DNA of 23,846 bases from Farysia itapuensis (Eukaryota > Basidiomycota > Ustilaginomycetes > Ustilaginales > Ustilaginaceae): contig JALBYC010000051.1 in NCBI GenBank assembly GCA_023212645.1, positions 1 through 23,846 on the forward strand, given 5' to 3'. The position numbers and the translations under genes were made by a program. Positions 9,289 to 18,151 of this stretch are shown here, in pieces (position 1 is the first letter of the stretch; the number at the start of each line of letters is the position of its first letter). The notes beneath the pieces are model-generated. The model searched no databases and had not been told where the DNA came from. It worked only from the letters and a program-made list of their open reading frames with translations.

Positions 9289-12200
9289 CTACACTGATCT
9301 TGGCACAGAGACTTCCTGAATGCTCTGAACGTGGTCATTCAACTGAACCTCTTGGAATTGGTCGAAGCTGATACCACATTCGGTGCCCTTTCGCATCTCG
9401 GTGACGTCCTTCTTGAGATGTTTGAAGTCATCGATCTTTCCTTGCCAGACGACTTTGCGTTCGGGGCCACGGAGAACGCGGACCAGGTCGGTCCTATTGA
9501 TGACACCGTTGGTGATCTTGCAGCCGGCGATTTTCTTGAAGCGCTTGCCTTTGATGTTGATATCAAACACTTGGCTGACGGTAGCCTCGCCCTGCACGCG
9601 AGCCTCGATCGTAGGAGCGAGGAGTGACGACACGCTTTTCTTGACATCCTCCATCAGACGATAGATAACATCGGAGGCAATGATCTCTACCGGTGTCGGC
9701 CGGACGTGCGCAGCTTGACTCAAAATGGTTTTAGAAGGCTCCACGTTAAAGGCGATGATGCTTCCCCTCAATGCAGCGGCCAAGGACACATCGGCTTCGG
9801 TCACTTCGCCGGCCGAAGCACTGATGATTTTGATTCCGGCTTCGGCATTGCCAATGTGTGAGATGGCGCCAAGCACTGCTTCGACGCTTCCGGTGACGTC
9901 TGCCTTGACGATGAGGTTGAGGTAATTCTTCGGCACCTTCACTTCCTTGTTCTCCTCCGATTCTTGTGCAAGACGCTCTTTTGCTGCATCTCGCGCTCTT
10001 TCTCGGCTCTCGCGTTCAGAAGCCGTAGCAGTCATAGCAGCGAGGGGATCCAAGCCCTGCGATGCAGCAATTCGCTCAGCTCGCCTCTCCTGTCGCTCCT
10101 CGAAAGCACTGGAGGCGTCCTTTTCGTCTTGTTCGTGCTTCAGTCGTCGTTGTTCGTTGATTGATGAAACATTGTCGATGAGTTGCGCTTGCTTTAATTT
10201 GGCTAGACGGTTTGCAGCAGCACGCTTGACAGCAATCATGTCTTTTCCGCCAATCACCTCGTCACCGGCAGAGGGCAATTTGCGCCATCCTGTAACAAGG
10301 ACTGGTTCACCAGGCAAAGCTCGCGCCTGTGGTCGACCGTTTGAGTGGATGATGTTGCGTACTTTGCACCATGCTGTGCCAGCAATGAGAGGATCTCCTT
10401 TCTTGAGCGTACCTCGCTTGACGAGGACAGTAGCGATATCTCCCTGTCCCTTGTCTACACGAGACTCAATTACGTAGCCTTCGCAGTCTCCTTCCCTCTC
10501 AGCACGAAGTTCGGCGACTTCAGCCATGACGGCCAGCGTCTCTTCAAACACTTCAAGGTTCTTTCCGGTAAGCCCGGACACTTCGACGCATGGCACAGAT
10601 CCACCGAACTCTTCTAGCTCGACGCCGGCAGCTAAGAGCTCGCGCTTGACGCGATCGGGGTCAACATCGATCAAGTCGGTCTTGTTAATCGCCACCAGCA
10701 GCTGCACACCCTTGTTGAACCCGTCGGGGCTTTCAACAGCCTGTGCGGCAGACTTCTTGACCAAGTTGATGACTTCGAGTGTCTGTGGCATGACACCGTC
10801 GTCTGCGGCTACAACAAGAACAACGATATCCGTCATCATTGCTCCTCGACTCCTCATGGCCGAGAATGCAGCGTGGCCTGGTGTGTCGAAAAACGTGATA
10901 GTCTGGATACCCGGGTAGCCTTTCATTGCGCCTTTGTCTTGCAATCTGCCCTTGATGGGCACACTGAACGCCGCAATGTGCTGTGTGATTCCTCCTGGCT
11001 CTCCCTTTGCTGTTGTTGTCTTGCGCAGCGTGTCAAGCAGGGTCGTCTTGCCGTGATCGACGTGTCCCATGATAGTGACGACTGGAGGACGTATTGGGAG
11101 CTTGCCGAGTAATTCTGGCTCGACCGGAGGACGATGATGGATATCGAAAGTTTCGTCACCGTCTACAACTGCAATTGCTCTGAACTCGGCAGCTATCAAC
11201 TCAGCATCGTCGTACTTGAGGATCAAATCGGGTCGCGTGTCTTCGTAACCGGCTTTGCTCATCGCTGCTTGTAGTACGAGCTGCTTGACATTGAGCAACT
11301 GACCCAGATTCGCTACTGTGATCGTCGGAGGCAAGAAGATCTCCCTGTTGAGCTTTGGTATTCTGATAGGCTTCTTTCCGTCGGCTTTGGAAGCTGCCGG
11401 GACTTTTGCACGTGGCGGAACCTTCTGCGGCTGGTACGAGGATGAATGATCGTAGGCGTCGTCGCCATCGTAATCAAGGTCACTCTCGTCTGCGAAGACG
11501 TCAACAGGTCTGCGCGATCCTCTTCTCTCTGTCGTTGTGCCGTAGACTGGGAGCTTCGACTTGTGGGCCGGTCTGCTGGAGGTCTGTTCTCCGTCAATCT
11601 CGTCATCTACAGGCTCTTCTCCGTCCTCTTCATACCAGTGTTTAGGCGAAGAGCCCTTCCCTTTGCGACGTGAACGGTCAGAACGACGTACAAAGTCATC
11701 ACTTTCCGCAGACAGTAGCGTTTGGTCGGAGTCGTCGGCATCGTCTTGCCGCGGTGAATTCGTGATATCTTGGTCTGCCTGTTGTTCAGCATCGCGGGGA
11801 GTGCGGTCTTGCTGCCTGCCGGCGCTCCGTGATCGACGTTCATACGTGTCGTCCAGGCCGCGTTGATTGCCACCGCTTTGCAGTCCTCCTCGCTGTTCTC
11901 CTCGTCGTTCATATCCGCCTCGCGACTCTCCTCGTCGCTCGAATCCACCTCGTGAGTCTCCTCGTCGCTCGATTCCCCCACGCGGGTCTCCTCCTCGCTG
12001 CTCTCCTCCCCGCAGAGCTCCGCCTCGCTGATTCCCGTCTCGCTGAACATCTCCACGTTGACCGGTACTGCGATTGTTAGGATGTGGTGGTCTCTTCCGT
12101 GATCCGTCAGATGCAAATCTTTCCGAGCGGTTGTAGAAATTCATGTTTCCGTCTCCTGGTCCAGAGCCCCCATCGTCCCACTTTGACGTTGTCTCACTTG

Positions 12201-12453
12201 GACGACGATCTGAGCCTGATCTTGGAGAGAAGCCAGAGCGCTCATTAGAGCCTTGTCGGGGACCCCTGTTGCCGAAGTCGCCGCCATTTGCAGGACGGCT
12301 TTGCTTTCGAGATGGACCACCCCAAGCAGGTAGCGCTGGTTGGCCGCTTTCCGAGGCCTCCAGTCGGCATGAAGATGACAAGCAACGCACTGCTATCCTA
12401 GGCGCTACCAACTGAGAGCTTCGTGCCGTCAGTGTCGCCCTGCACCACATCAT
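9289..12453 (-). CDS. IFM1: Mitochondrial translation initiation factor IF-2
   Basis: The predicted protein has 1054 residues; an IF-2 GTPase that places initiator tRNA on the mitochondrial small ribosomal subunit. I start at the tandem ATGATG (12453/12450): a longer frame begins with TTG, and the sequence after these ATGs (MMWCRATLTARSSQLVAPR) is a typical Arg/Ser-rich mitochondrial presequence. An IF2 N-terminal-like segment begins near residue 367 (REIFLPPTITVANL). GTPase motifs are G1 GHVDHGKTT (463-471), G2 GGITQHIA, G3 DTPGHAAF (D523), G4 NKTD (590-593) and a G5-like SGLTG. The beta-barrel domain (KRGTLKKGDPLIAG) and C-terminal IF2 domains (VTGSVEAVLGAI) follow. Residues about 60-340 are a long Arg/Gly/Asp-rich low-complexity extension, much longer than in bacterial or yeast homologues, with RGG repeats at 139-189. 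A 25-codon uORF ends across the start codons. Confidence 0.94.
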   Translation of the reverse strand: MMWCRATLTARSSQLVAPRIAVRCLSSSCRLEASESGQPALPAWGGPSRKQSRPANGGDFGNRGPRQGSNERSGFSPRSGSDRRPSETTSKWDDGGSGPGDGNMNFYNRSERFASDGSRKRPPHPNNRSTGQRGDVQRDGNQRGGALRGGEQRGGDPRGGIERRGDSRGGFERRGESRGGYERRGEQRGGLQSGGNQRGLDDTYERRSRSAGRQQDRTPRDAEQQADQDITNSPRQDDADDSDQTLLSAESDDFVRRSDRSRRKGKGSSPKHWYEEDGEEPVDDEIDGEQTSSRPAHKSKLPVYGTTTERRGSRRPVDVFADESDLDYDGDDAYDHSSSYQPQKVPPRAKVPAASKADGKKPIRIPKLNREIFLPPTITVANLGQLLNVKQLVLQAAMSKAGYEDTRPDLILKYDDAELIAAEFRAIAVVDGDETFDIHHRPPVEPELLGKLPIRPPVVTIMGHVDHGKTTLLDTLRKTTTAKGEPGGITQHIAAFSVPIKGRLQDKGAMKGYPGIQTITFFDTPGHAAFSAMRSRGAMMTDIVVLVVAADDGVMPQTLEVINLVKKSAAQAVESPDGFNKGVQLLVAINKTDLIDVDPDRVKRELLAAGVELEEFGGSVPCVEVSGLTGKNLEVFEETLAVMAEVAELRAEREGDCEGYVIESRVDKGQGDIATVLVKRGTLKKGDPLIAGTAWCKVRNIIHSNGRPQARALPGEPVLVTGWRKLPSAGDEVIGGKDMIAVKRAAANRLAKLKQAQLIDNVSSINEQRRLKHEQDEKDASSAFEERQERRAERIAASQGLDPLAAMTATASERESRERARDAAKERLAQESEENKEVKVPKNYLNLIVKADVTGSVEAVLGAISHIGNAEAGIKIISASAGEVTEADVSLAAALRGSIIAFNVEPSKTILSQAAHVRPTPVEIIASDVIYRLMEDVKKSVSSLLAPTIEARVQGEATVSQVFDINIKGKRFKKIAGCKITNGVINRTDLVRVLRGPERKVVWQGKIDDFKHLKKDVTEMRKGTECGISFDQFQEVQLNDHVQSIQEVSVPRSV
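11888..12037 (-). repeat. 30-bp minisatellite encoding RGG-type repeats in mtIF2
   Basis: Five imperfect 30-base units lie head to tail (11888-11917, 11918-11947, 11948-11977, 11978-12007, 12008-12037), with shorter degenerate copies on both sides. On the coding (minus) strand each unit gives about ten residues of the form RRGDSRGGFE, RRGESRGGYE, RRGEQRGG. The 30-base period keeps the frame, so copy-number changes would only lengthen or shorten the protein. Confidence 0.85.
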
Positions 12454-12527
12454 TGGATCGTTCTTCGAGGTAGGGACCAAAAGGCAACAAGGTGTTCTTC
12501 CTGACCAAATTTCTTCCAAATTCTCAT
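12450..12527 (-). other. Upstream ORF whose stop overlaps the mtIF2 start
   Basis: ATG at 12527 opens a 25-codon frame (beginning MRIWKKFGQ) that ends in TGA at 12452-12450. That TGA lies inside the ATGATG of the main start, so termination happens exactly where reinitiation would be needed. The uORF ATG has a weak context (C at -3). Whether the transcript includes it is unknown. Confidence 0.5.
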
Positions 12528-12598
12528 GCGTTCACTTCAATAAATTCACCGAACTATTTTCCACTCGCTCTGCAAGATGCTGAGCTCACTGCCTCATC

Positions 12599-12604
12599 CA
12601 CGTG
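12599..12604. promoter_or_regulatory. E-box CACGTG upstream of mtIF2
   Basis: A palindromic CACGTG followed by AT, 146 bases upstream of the mtIF2 start codon in the 210-base interval that separates it from NOC2. It resembles the E-boxes at 41-48 and 5559-5566. bHLH binding is inferred only. Confidence 0.3.
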
Positions 12605-12663
12605 ATAATTTCGCAACTGTGGACGGTATATCGGTGTATTACTCGTGCTACAAGTGACATGCT

Positions 12664-14862
12664 CTACTCGTCGTCTTCGAGCTCTTCCTCGTCCTCGATC
12701 TCGTCTTCACTCTCGTCTTCGTCCATGCCTTCGAGCTCTGACTCGTCGTCATCGTCATCGGCGTCCTCGTCGTCACGTACGAGTTGAGACTGAGCTTTAA
12801 GGAGGGCTTCTTGCTTGTCTCGGACCTTCTTGGCTAATCGCAGCATACCCTCTAGCGCGTTCTCCTTGGTGTCCATCTCCCATTCTGCAATTTTTGACAG
12901 ATTCTTGGGAGTGAAGTCGATGGCATCGCGCTGTTTCGTGACCCAGAGCGCTGTTTGGTGCGACTTGTCTAGAAGCTGCTTGGCTTCTGCTTGAAATTTG
13001 GAGTTGGTCGTCGTCTTCGACAATCTCTTGAGCTGAATTTGTAGCGGTAGCACGAGTTCGGGGAAAGCTACCGAGCGTGACTGTGATACCAGGAACTCGA
13101 GCAAGAGGTAGGAGTACTCGGACAGCAGCTGGTTGGAATACGGTCGAGTTCGGACCAATGCGGTGGACGCTCGCAGCGTGGTGGAGAAATCAATGGGCGC
13201 CGAAGTGGATCCCTTGAGCTTTCTTTGAAACTCAGGTGCTTCAAAGACGGACAGGATCAATGGCGCAAGCGGCACGTACGTTCCAGTCCGGTTGACGATA
13301 CGCAACACTGACTTGAGCAGATGAAGGCGGTAGGGAAAGTAGCGCGAGTTGGGCACCATTCCTACAACGCCGGTAGCCACTTGCACCAAAGGGTAGATGA
13401 GAGGCTTGAGTGCAGATTCACCGGCCTGACGTTGCGTCTCTTGATCGCAGGCGCGCGAAAGCAACAGGGACCAGAACTCGACCGCGGAGACAAATTGCCA
13501 GTTGAGAACCGCCTTGAAAGAATCTTTTGTCTTGTTTTTGATGCAATTGCGCAGATGGATGGCCAGTTGACGAATGAAGCCAAAGGCTTGGGTGTAGGAG
13601 CTGTCAGTGTTGATCAAGAACAGCTCTACTGCTGTGTTCTTCATCAAGTTGAGTATCGGCTGCGTGTGGACGCTTACGGAGCGGCTTGACTGTATGAAGC
13701 ACGAATATACGCCCCGCAACACGTTTTCGAGAGAAGTAGCACCTCCCGACATGGCAAGCCTTCTTAGTGTGAGGAACGCAGACATCCGAACGCCATCCTC
13801 TGACACTTGGCTTGACCAGAGGTTCAGCGCTACTTTGATGAACTCCCGCGTCGTCTTGGGGATGCAGAGTGCGAAAGGCACCATCTTGGTGCTCTCCTTG
13901 ACCACGACTTCGAGCATCCTCGGTTCGGTCAACGTTTCTGTGAGCAGGAACAGGTTCGAAAAGTAGGATTGAATGGGCTTCTTGATCAGTCCCCACTTCT
14001 TATTGGTAGAGGGGATCTTGACGTTGCCGTGCTTATCCTGCTGAATAGGAACGTGGTGTTGTAGAACGACAGGAGTGTACTTGAGCGCGGTCAGAACCAC
14101 TTTGTTGAAAACTCGTGCGTCTTCAATGATGAACGATGCTCCTTCTGGTCTTTGCGACTCCTCCTCGGGCTTGACTGCGCATCGGAAGGCAATAAGAAGA
14201 CGTCTGAGAGCCTTCAATGAGCGATGTGCGAGCATAGACTTTTGCCAGCCGGCCAGCATCTTGATGGTGACTCGCTGTGGGCCTTCCTCCGTCGCTGCTT
14301 TGGATGTAGAGGCCCTTTTGCTTGAGACGCCTTCTTCGTCCGATTCTTCATCAGAATCATCTGAATCCTGCTCGTCAAACTGCAGCAAGTCTTTGTCATT
14401 TTCTTGCAAGTAGGCATAGAATTCTGGATCCTTTTCTCGCAGCTTTTCGAGGTCATCGGCGTGCAGTCCTTCGTCTTCTGACATGTCTTCTACGTCTTCT
14501 AGGTCATCTTCATCTTCCTCGTCCTCCTCGGCATCGTTGTCGTCCCCTCCATTCTCCTCTGCGGCTTGGAATCCACCTCCAAGGAAGTCATCGACACTCA
14601 TGCCTTTGAACTTGCCCTCAGATCCCATCTTGTCAGCAACATCTTCTCCCGAGTACTCGGCCTCGTCTTCGTTGTCGCCATTGACTTCGGTGCGGCTCTT
14701 CTGCGCACCATTCTTGCCCGCGTTTCTCAGTTGCTTGTTCTTCTTGACTGCTTGGGACCTTTCGATGGCTTTGCGCTTTTTTTGGTGTTCTCTCCTGTTC
14801 TTAATGGTACTATCGAGCTGTGTTCGCATGAACTTCTTGGTCGACTTTTGTTGCTTCCCCAT
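12664..14862 (-). CDS. NOC2: Noc2-family nucleolar complex protein
   Basis: The gene encodes 732 residues, close to yeast Noc2 (710). I start at the ATG giving MGKQQKSTKKFMRTQL; a longer frame begins with TTG. Noc2 pairs with Noc1 in early 90S/66S particles and later with Noc3, and is needed for 60S maturation and export of pre-ribosomes. The N-terminus is strongly basic (nucleolar-type), followed by a Glu/Asp-rich tract (about residues 100-190). The Noc2 domain then runs from roughly 280 to 640, including AVELFLINTDSSYTQAFGFIRQLA and the hallmark YPLVQVATGVVGMVPNSRYF from residue 490. The last 40 residues are almost entirely acidic, which gives a tcgtcg-rich low-complexity DNA stretch at 12664-12775. 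The stop is 210 bp upstream of mtIF2; the RAD51-paralog gene ends 142 bp before this start. Confidence 0.95.
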   Translation of the reverse strand: MGKQQKSTKKFMRTQLDSTIKNRREHQKKRKAIERSQAVKKNKQLRNAGKNGAQKSRTEVNGDNEDEAEYSGEDVADKMGSEGKFKGMSVDDFLGGGFQAAEENGGDDNDAEEDEEDEDDLEDVEDMSEDEGLHADDLEKLREKDPEFYAYLQENDKDLLQFDEQDSDDSDEESDEEGVSSKRASTSKAATEEGPQRVTIKMLAGWQKSMLAHRSLKALRRLLIAFRCAVKPEEESQRPEGASFIIEDARVFNKVVLTALKYTPVVLQHHVPIQQDKHGNVKIPSTNKKWGLIKKPIQSYFSNLFLLTETLTEPRMLEVVVKESTKMVPFALCIPKTTREFIKVALNLWSSQVSEDGVRMSAFLTLRRLAMSGGATSLENVLRGVYSCFIQSSRSVSVHTQPILNLMKNTAVELFLINTDSSYTQAFGFIRQLAIHLRNCIKNKTKDSFKAVLNWQFVSAVEFWSLLLSRACDQETQRQAGESALKPLIYPLVQVATGVVGMVPNSRYFPYRLHLLKSVLRIVNRTGTYVPLAPLILSVFEAPEFQRKLKGSTSAPIDFSTTLRASTALVRTRPYSNQLLSEYSYLLLEFLVSQSRSVAFPELVLPLQIQLKRLSKTTTNSKFQAEAKQLLDKSHQTALWVTKQRDAIDFTPKNLSKIAEWEMDTKENALEGMLRLAKKVRDKQEALLKAQSQLVRDDEDADDDDDESELEGMDEDESEDEIEDEEELEDDE

Positions 14863-15004
14863 CTTGTCTGTGGCCTTGCGTGGTGCAGTAGAGGGAAGGA
14901 GGACCCCGAATAAAGATGTTGTTCGACTTCTCAAAAAATAAAATTTCAGCGGAAATTATTCCAGACTTGCTTACGTCAGCTCATAGTGGTAGTCATGGAT
15001 TTTA

Positions 15005-17047
15005 TTAGGTGTCTACAAGCGACACTTCTACAAGTCCGGACGAGTCTACGCGGAATGGTCGCCATTTGAAGAGATTTTCCCGGACTTGTTCGAGCGTGCT
15101 TAAGAGCTTTTGAGTGTCTGCTGACGGTGCTGCGTCTGTTTCTGCTCTAGCACTATTCTCTTGGGCTCGCCCGTTTCTGGCTTGCTCCCACAATCGGTTT
15201 AAGTCTGCCTGCGTCAAAGTCGGGATTGAGACTATTTGCGCGGAGCGGTGGCCAGCGTTGCCGTGTCGGAAAAGGAGGACACGCCAAACTTCTGAGCCCA
15301 GAAAGCTGGGAGCCCATCCACGATCGTGACCAAGATGTACATCGTTTCGTGGAACACGCAAAGGAGTGGCAGGCGCATCGTCGTCGTCCCACATTTCTGG
15401 GCCAGAGAGAGCTATACTGGGTGCTGAACGCTCTGGCGCACGCGATTGAGACGTGAACTGCTGCCCCTGGAGTTGAGGTACGAGAGTACTGCCTCCCTCC
15501 TTGTACTCACTAGCCGTTGTTTTGCCTCGCGATAGAGGATATGAACCGGCAGCCTCCGTTCTTGCTCTGCGAACCCCGAGCTGATTGGTAAACACAATCG
15601 TAGGTGCACACATCGAGCATGCTTCTGGCGTGTTCCTAGTATCCTCCTCGTCTGTCGCCTGTCGTTCGAAAGGCTGCTGAAGGCGAAGTAAAGAGTGTTG
15701 TACCAATTCGTGAAGGTAGGTTGCATTTTTGCGTTCTTTAGCAGAATTACCAGCCGTCCGAAGGATGTGCGAAAGAGAGTCGACGACAATGAGAGACGGC
15801 CGTGCTAATGCTGGTGTGTTGATCGGGATGTTATTGCGTGCCTGGTCGAAATCGTCCGTAGGACGCAAACGAAATAGCGTTGCGATAAGCTCGGTAGCGG
15901 TCGTGACTCGACATACATGAATGCCGTTCAAGGTAGCGACGACGAGCCTACGCACGGTTTCAGGTGTATTGGAGCGATTTGGCCGTGTATCGTTCGAAGC
16001 GCCTGGCCTATGCTTTTCCCAGAGAGTTAAAACGACTGCCCAAACAGCATCGTTAATGCATTCGGCTTGCAAAGCGCCCTCACAGTCAATGAGGAGCACC
16101 TGATCGGCGCTGGTCATCTCTGCATCCCAGAATTCCTCCGCAAAGAGCTCGGCGGTGCCATCAATACTCTCTGACGCAGTGGGCTGACAATCGTCTGTTG
16201 TATTGGTCAATCTGCGACGAGCTTGTAGAAGGGATCGAAGGCGTTCAGTGACAGCCATTTGGAGGCAGAACCTCGATTTGCCGCTGCCTGGTGGTCCTAT
16301 CACCTCCAACAAGGATCCGGAGGGAAGCCCTACATCTCTCGTAGTGCTTGCGGTTTCGGCGGCTTGTATTTCTGGCTGAGTGCTCGATGACCAAGAAATT
16401 CTCTCAAAGTCTTGGTCGAGCGATGTGAAGCCGAGTAAGAGGTGCTTGCGCTTCCACGGCAACGATCGAAAGACGGGTGCTTGTCCCTGGTCTGGAAGAT
16501 GATTGCCTGGATTCACAGCATCACTGTTGATGTCGTAGCGGAGTCTGGTGTGGGCGAGTGGAGGAGGCGATGGTGGTCTCGCGGGTATTAGACTCTGGAA
16601 TTCCTGGACACTAGGCTGGTGAAGAGGTTTCAGGGGTGTAGTCTGACTTGAGAAAATGCTGCGAGCGGGCGACAGAGGCGCGGGTATAGGTCTTGCCATT
16701 GCTGACAAAGGCGTGGCGATGGATGAGCCATTCTCACGTCTTACTTGAGGATCACTGAACCTCGGCCTTTTGGGTGTAGGAGATGACAGATGGGAGATAG
16801 AAGGTGGCGGCGGCAGTGGGTGACTGAGTCTTGGGGTCAACCTGAGCCGCTGCCCCGAAGAAGATGACGCATCAATACGTTGAGGACTGGAGACAGTTTG
16901 GGATGGATGGTTGGGAAGTAGCTGTGAGATGAGACGGGGCGTAGCACTGGCTCGCGCATCAAAGGGCTCAATGCTGTCCTGAGCTTGCTGTAGCGTTCGA
17001 GGCGTTGAGCATGGCTCAGCAGCATCAATAACATTCTCCTCTGACAT
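15005..17047 (-). CDS. RAD51 paralog / RecA-fold recombination ATPase
   Basis: The predicted protein has 680 residues. A longer frame begins with GTG, so I use the ATG at 17047 (MSEENVIDAAEP). Residues 1 to about 200 are Pro/Ser-rich and probably disordered. The RecA core follows: Walker A GPPGSGKS at 251-258 (K257), then VLLIDCEGALQAE, Walker B LIVVDS (D423), and TIVFTNQLGVRR. After that come an inserted Ser/Gly-rich loop, a strand resembling the paralog C-terminus (WRVLLFRHGNAGHRSAQ) and a final FRVDSSGLVEV. Such proteins help load or stabilise Rad51 filaments in homologous recombination. The Walker A region looks more like RAD51B/RAD51D than XRCC3, but I cannot assign the orthologue. Ustilago maydis is known to have several paralogs (Rec2, Rec3, Bls9), and this could be one of them. 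It runs in tandem with NOC2 and is divergent from the gene at 18152. A uORF overlaps its start. Confidence 0.85.
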   Translation of the reverse strand: MSEENVIDAAEPCSTPRTLQQAQDSIEPFDARASATPRLISQLLPNHPSQTVSSPQRIDASSSSGQRLRLTPRLSHPLPPPPSISHLSSPTPKRPRFSDPQVRRENGSSIATPLSAMARPIPAPLSPARSIFSSQTTPLKPLHQPSVQEFQSLIPARPPSPPPLAHTRLRYDINSDAVNPGNHLPDQGQAPVFRSLPWKRKHLLLGFTSLDQDFERISWSSSTQPEIQAAETASTTRDVGLPSGSLLEVIGPPGSGKSRFCLQMAVTERLRSLLQARRRLTNTTDDCQPTASESIDGTAELFAEEFWDAEMTSADQVLLIDCEGALQAECINDAVWAVVLTLWEKHRPGASNDTRPNRSNTPETVRRLVVATLNGIHVCRVTTATELIATLFRLRPTDDFDQARNNIPINTPALARPSLIVVDSLSHILRTAGNSAKERKNATYLHELVQHSLLRLQQPFERQATDEEDTRNTPEACSMCAPTIVFTNQLGVRRARTEAAGSYPLSRGKTTASEYKEGGSTLVPQLQGQQFTSQSRAPERSAPSIALSGPEMWDDDDAPATPLRVPRNDVHLGHDRGWAPSFLGSEVWRVLLFRHGNAGHRSAQIVSIPTLTQADLNRLWEQARNGRAQENSARAETDAAPSADTQKLLSTLEQVRENLFKWRPFRVDSSGLVEVSLVDT

Positions 17048-17151
17048 CACGAGCCTATTGGGACCTTTGCGCTCGGTGAAGGAGGGCTGCGCGAGCTGAT
17101 ACCACACAGGCGCGATGCGACAAGATCGTTTGTGGCTGGACCAGATGCCAT
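17047..17151 (-). other. Upstream ORF whose stop overlaps the RAD51-paralog start
   Basis: ATG at 17151 has a strong context (AAGATGG) and opens a 34-codon frame (starting MASGPATNDL). It ends in TGA at 17049-17047, overlapping the main ATG as TGATG. If transcribed it should capture scanning ribosomes, so the main protein would need reinitiation or leaky scanning. I found no GTAAGT-type donor that would splice it into the main frame. Confidence 0.5.
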
Positions 17152-17793
17152 CTTCCGGTGGGAGGATGAGGTGCAGCTGTCAAAGGCACAAGTGAAAGTG
17201 CGAGTGGAGGCAGCCAAGTTAGAGTAGAAATGTGAATTGCCGTGCGAGTCCAGAGTCCAGCGTGGAAACAATGAAACATCGAAATCTGGCGATCTGACCG
17301 ATCTGGAAATTTGGCCGATATAGAGCATGGAGGCTGTCTGGGTGAGCGCTATTGAGCTCACGCGCTCTTGTGAAGAACCTGTCAGTGCCGGGTACTACCA
17401 GCACTGAGTACAAGAAAACTGTCGGTGAAGCGCGTGACGTTGAAACGACGGTAAGACAGACGTCTGATCGAGTCAATATGTGCGGATGTTTGTGCAGCGA
17501 GATCGATATACAGATAGGCAAAACGTGTGCTGCTGTCATGTTTCGCACTCACGTCAATCTTGAAATCATGCCCCGAGATAAATCAAATGCCAGTCACCCA
17601 CGAGATTGGGATTGGGAATCAAGGGAAAAAAAAAGTGAAATTTTGGCTGCATAGGAGCGCAACGCAGAGAGCAACGCAGTGACGAGCCTAAACAATCCAC
17701 ACGTCCTCCCTCTTCCCCCCCTATACCATCAGTCTCAGACTTACAACACCTTATGCTTGACCCTAGTTGTAGACCTTACCAGCGTGCCTCATC

Positions 17794-17859
17794 GTAAGTT
17801 GGACCTCGCACGCGCTCAATGCTGGCCTCATACTCATCATGCGCTGCCCATTTCTCCAG
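17794..17859 (+). other. Possible 5'-leader intron of the gene at 18152
   Basis: A 66-nt candidate with a perfect GTAAGT donor and acceptor TTTCTCCAG, similar in size to the introns of the ARMT1-like gene. No CTGAC branch point is seen, only weaker CTCAAT/CTCATA. Removing it would delete two upstream ATGs from the leader. Confidence 0.4.
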
Positions 17860-18035
17860 TCTGATTCGATCCCAGGCAAGCTGCCTCTGTGTCGGTGAAC
17901 TGCTTCTCTTCCTCGACTCGTCCGACCGACCTCCCTAAGGTCCACTTCTGGCCCCCCTTTTGCTCGCATATTCCTTCAGGAACGCCTTACATCTCGAGCT
18001 TGGCCTCATTGCCAACCACGGTCTGTAGCCAACTC

Positions 18036-18086
18036 ATGGACTGCGCGACTGGTGTATTGCCGAGACTCTTTACCCACTTGGCTTGA
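18036..18086 (+). other. Short upstream ORF in the leader of the gene at 18152
   Basis: A 16-codon frame (ATG at 18036, TGA at 18084-18086) ends 65 bases before the main ATG. It is the only upstream ATG left between the proposed leader intron and the start codon. Its role, if any, is inferred. Confidence 0.3.
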
Positions 18087-18151
18087 CCTCTCTGTCACAC
18101 TTTCGGTTTCATTCTGTATTTGCCCACGGACGGCTGTCATTCCCAACCAAG

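Larger units (their letters stand above)
17048..18151. promoter_or_regulatory. Divergent upstream region between the RAD51 paralog and the gene at 18152
   Basis: About 1.1 kb without a convincing gene, the longest non-coding stretch here. It contains the uORF at 17047-17151, the 14-base string at 17354-17367 shared with 322-335, an A-run at about 17627-17636, a 9-base direct repeat (GCAACGCAG at 17659-17667 and 17671-17679), a likely leader intron at 17794-17859 and a 16-codon uORF at 18036-18086. The 17690-18150 part is pyrimidine-rich on the plus strand, as expected of a fungal 5' leader. Confidence 0.5.

Noticed and set aside
11888..12037. Possible CRISPR-like array
   Set aside because: The repeats are contiguous, degenerate, in frame with a protein and have no spacers; this is a coding minisatellite.
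11607..12116. 169-codon antisense-looking frame rich in Glu and Ser, minus strand, overlapping mtIF2
   Set aside because: It is another frame of the same repeat-rich region of mtIF2; the 30-base repeat makes all frames open and repetitive.
12454..12519. Longer mtIF2 start giving 22 extra residues
   Set aside because: The extra start is TTG. The ATGATG at 12453/12450 leads straight into a mitochondrial presequence.
12602..12787. Poly-serine frame on the plus strand
   Set aside because: It is the reverse strand of the acidic Asp/Glu tail of NOC2.
14932..14949. AT-rich stretch upstream of NOC2 resembling the yeast RRPE ribosome-biogenesis motif
   Set aside because: It does not match the AAAAATTTT core exactly and no PAC-like GATGAG is paired with it; simple AT-rich sequence explains it.
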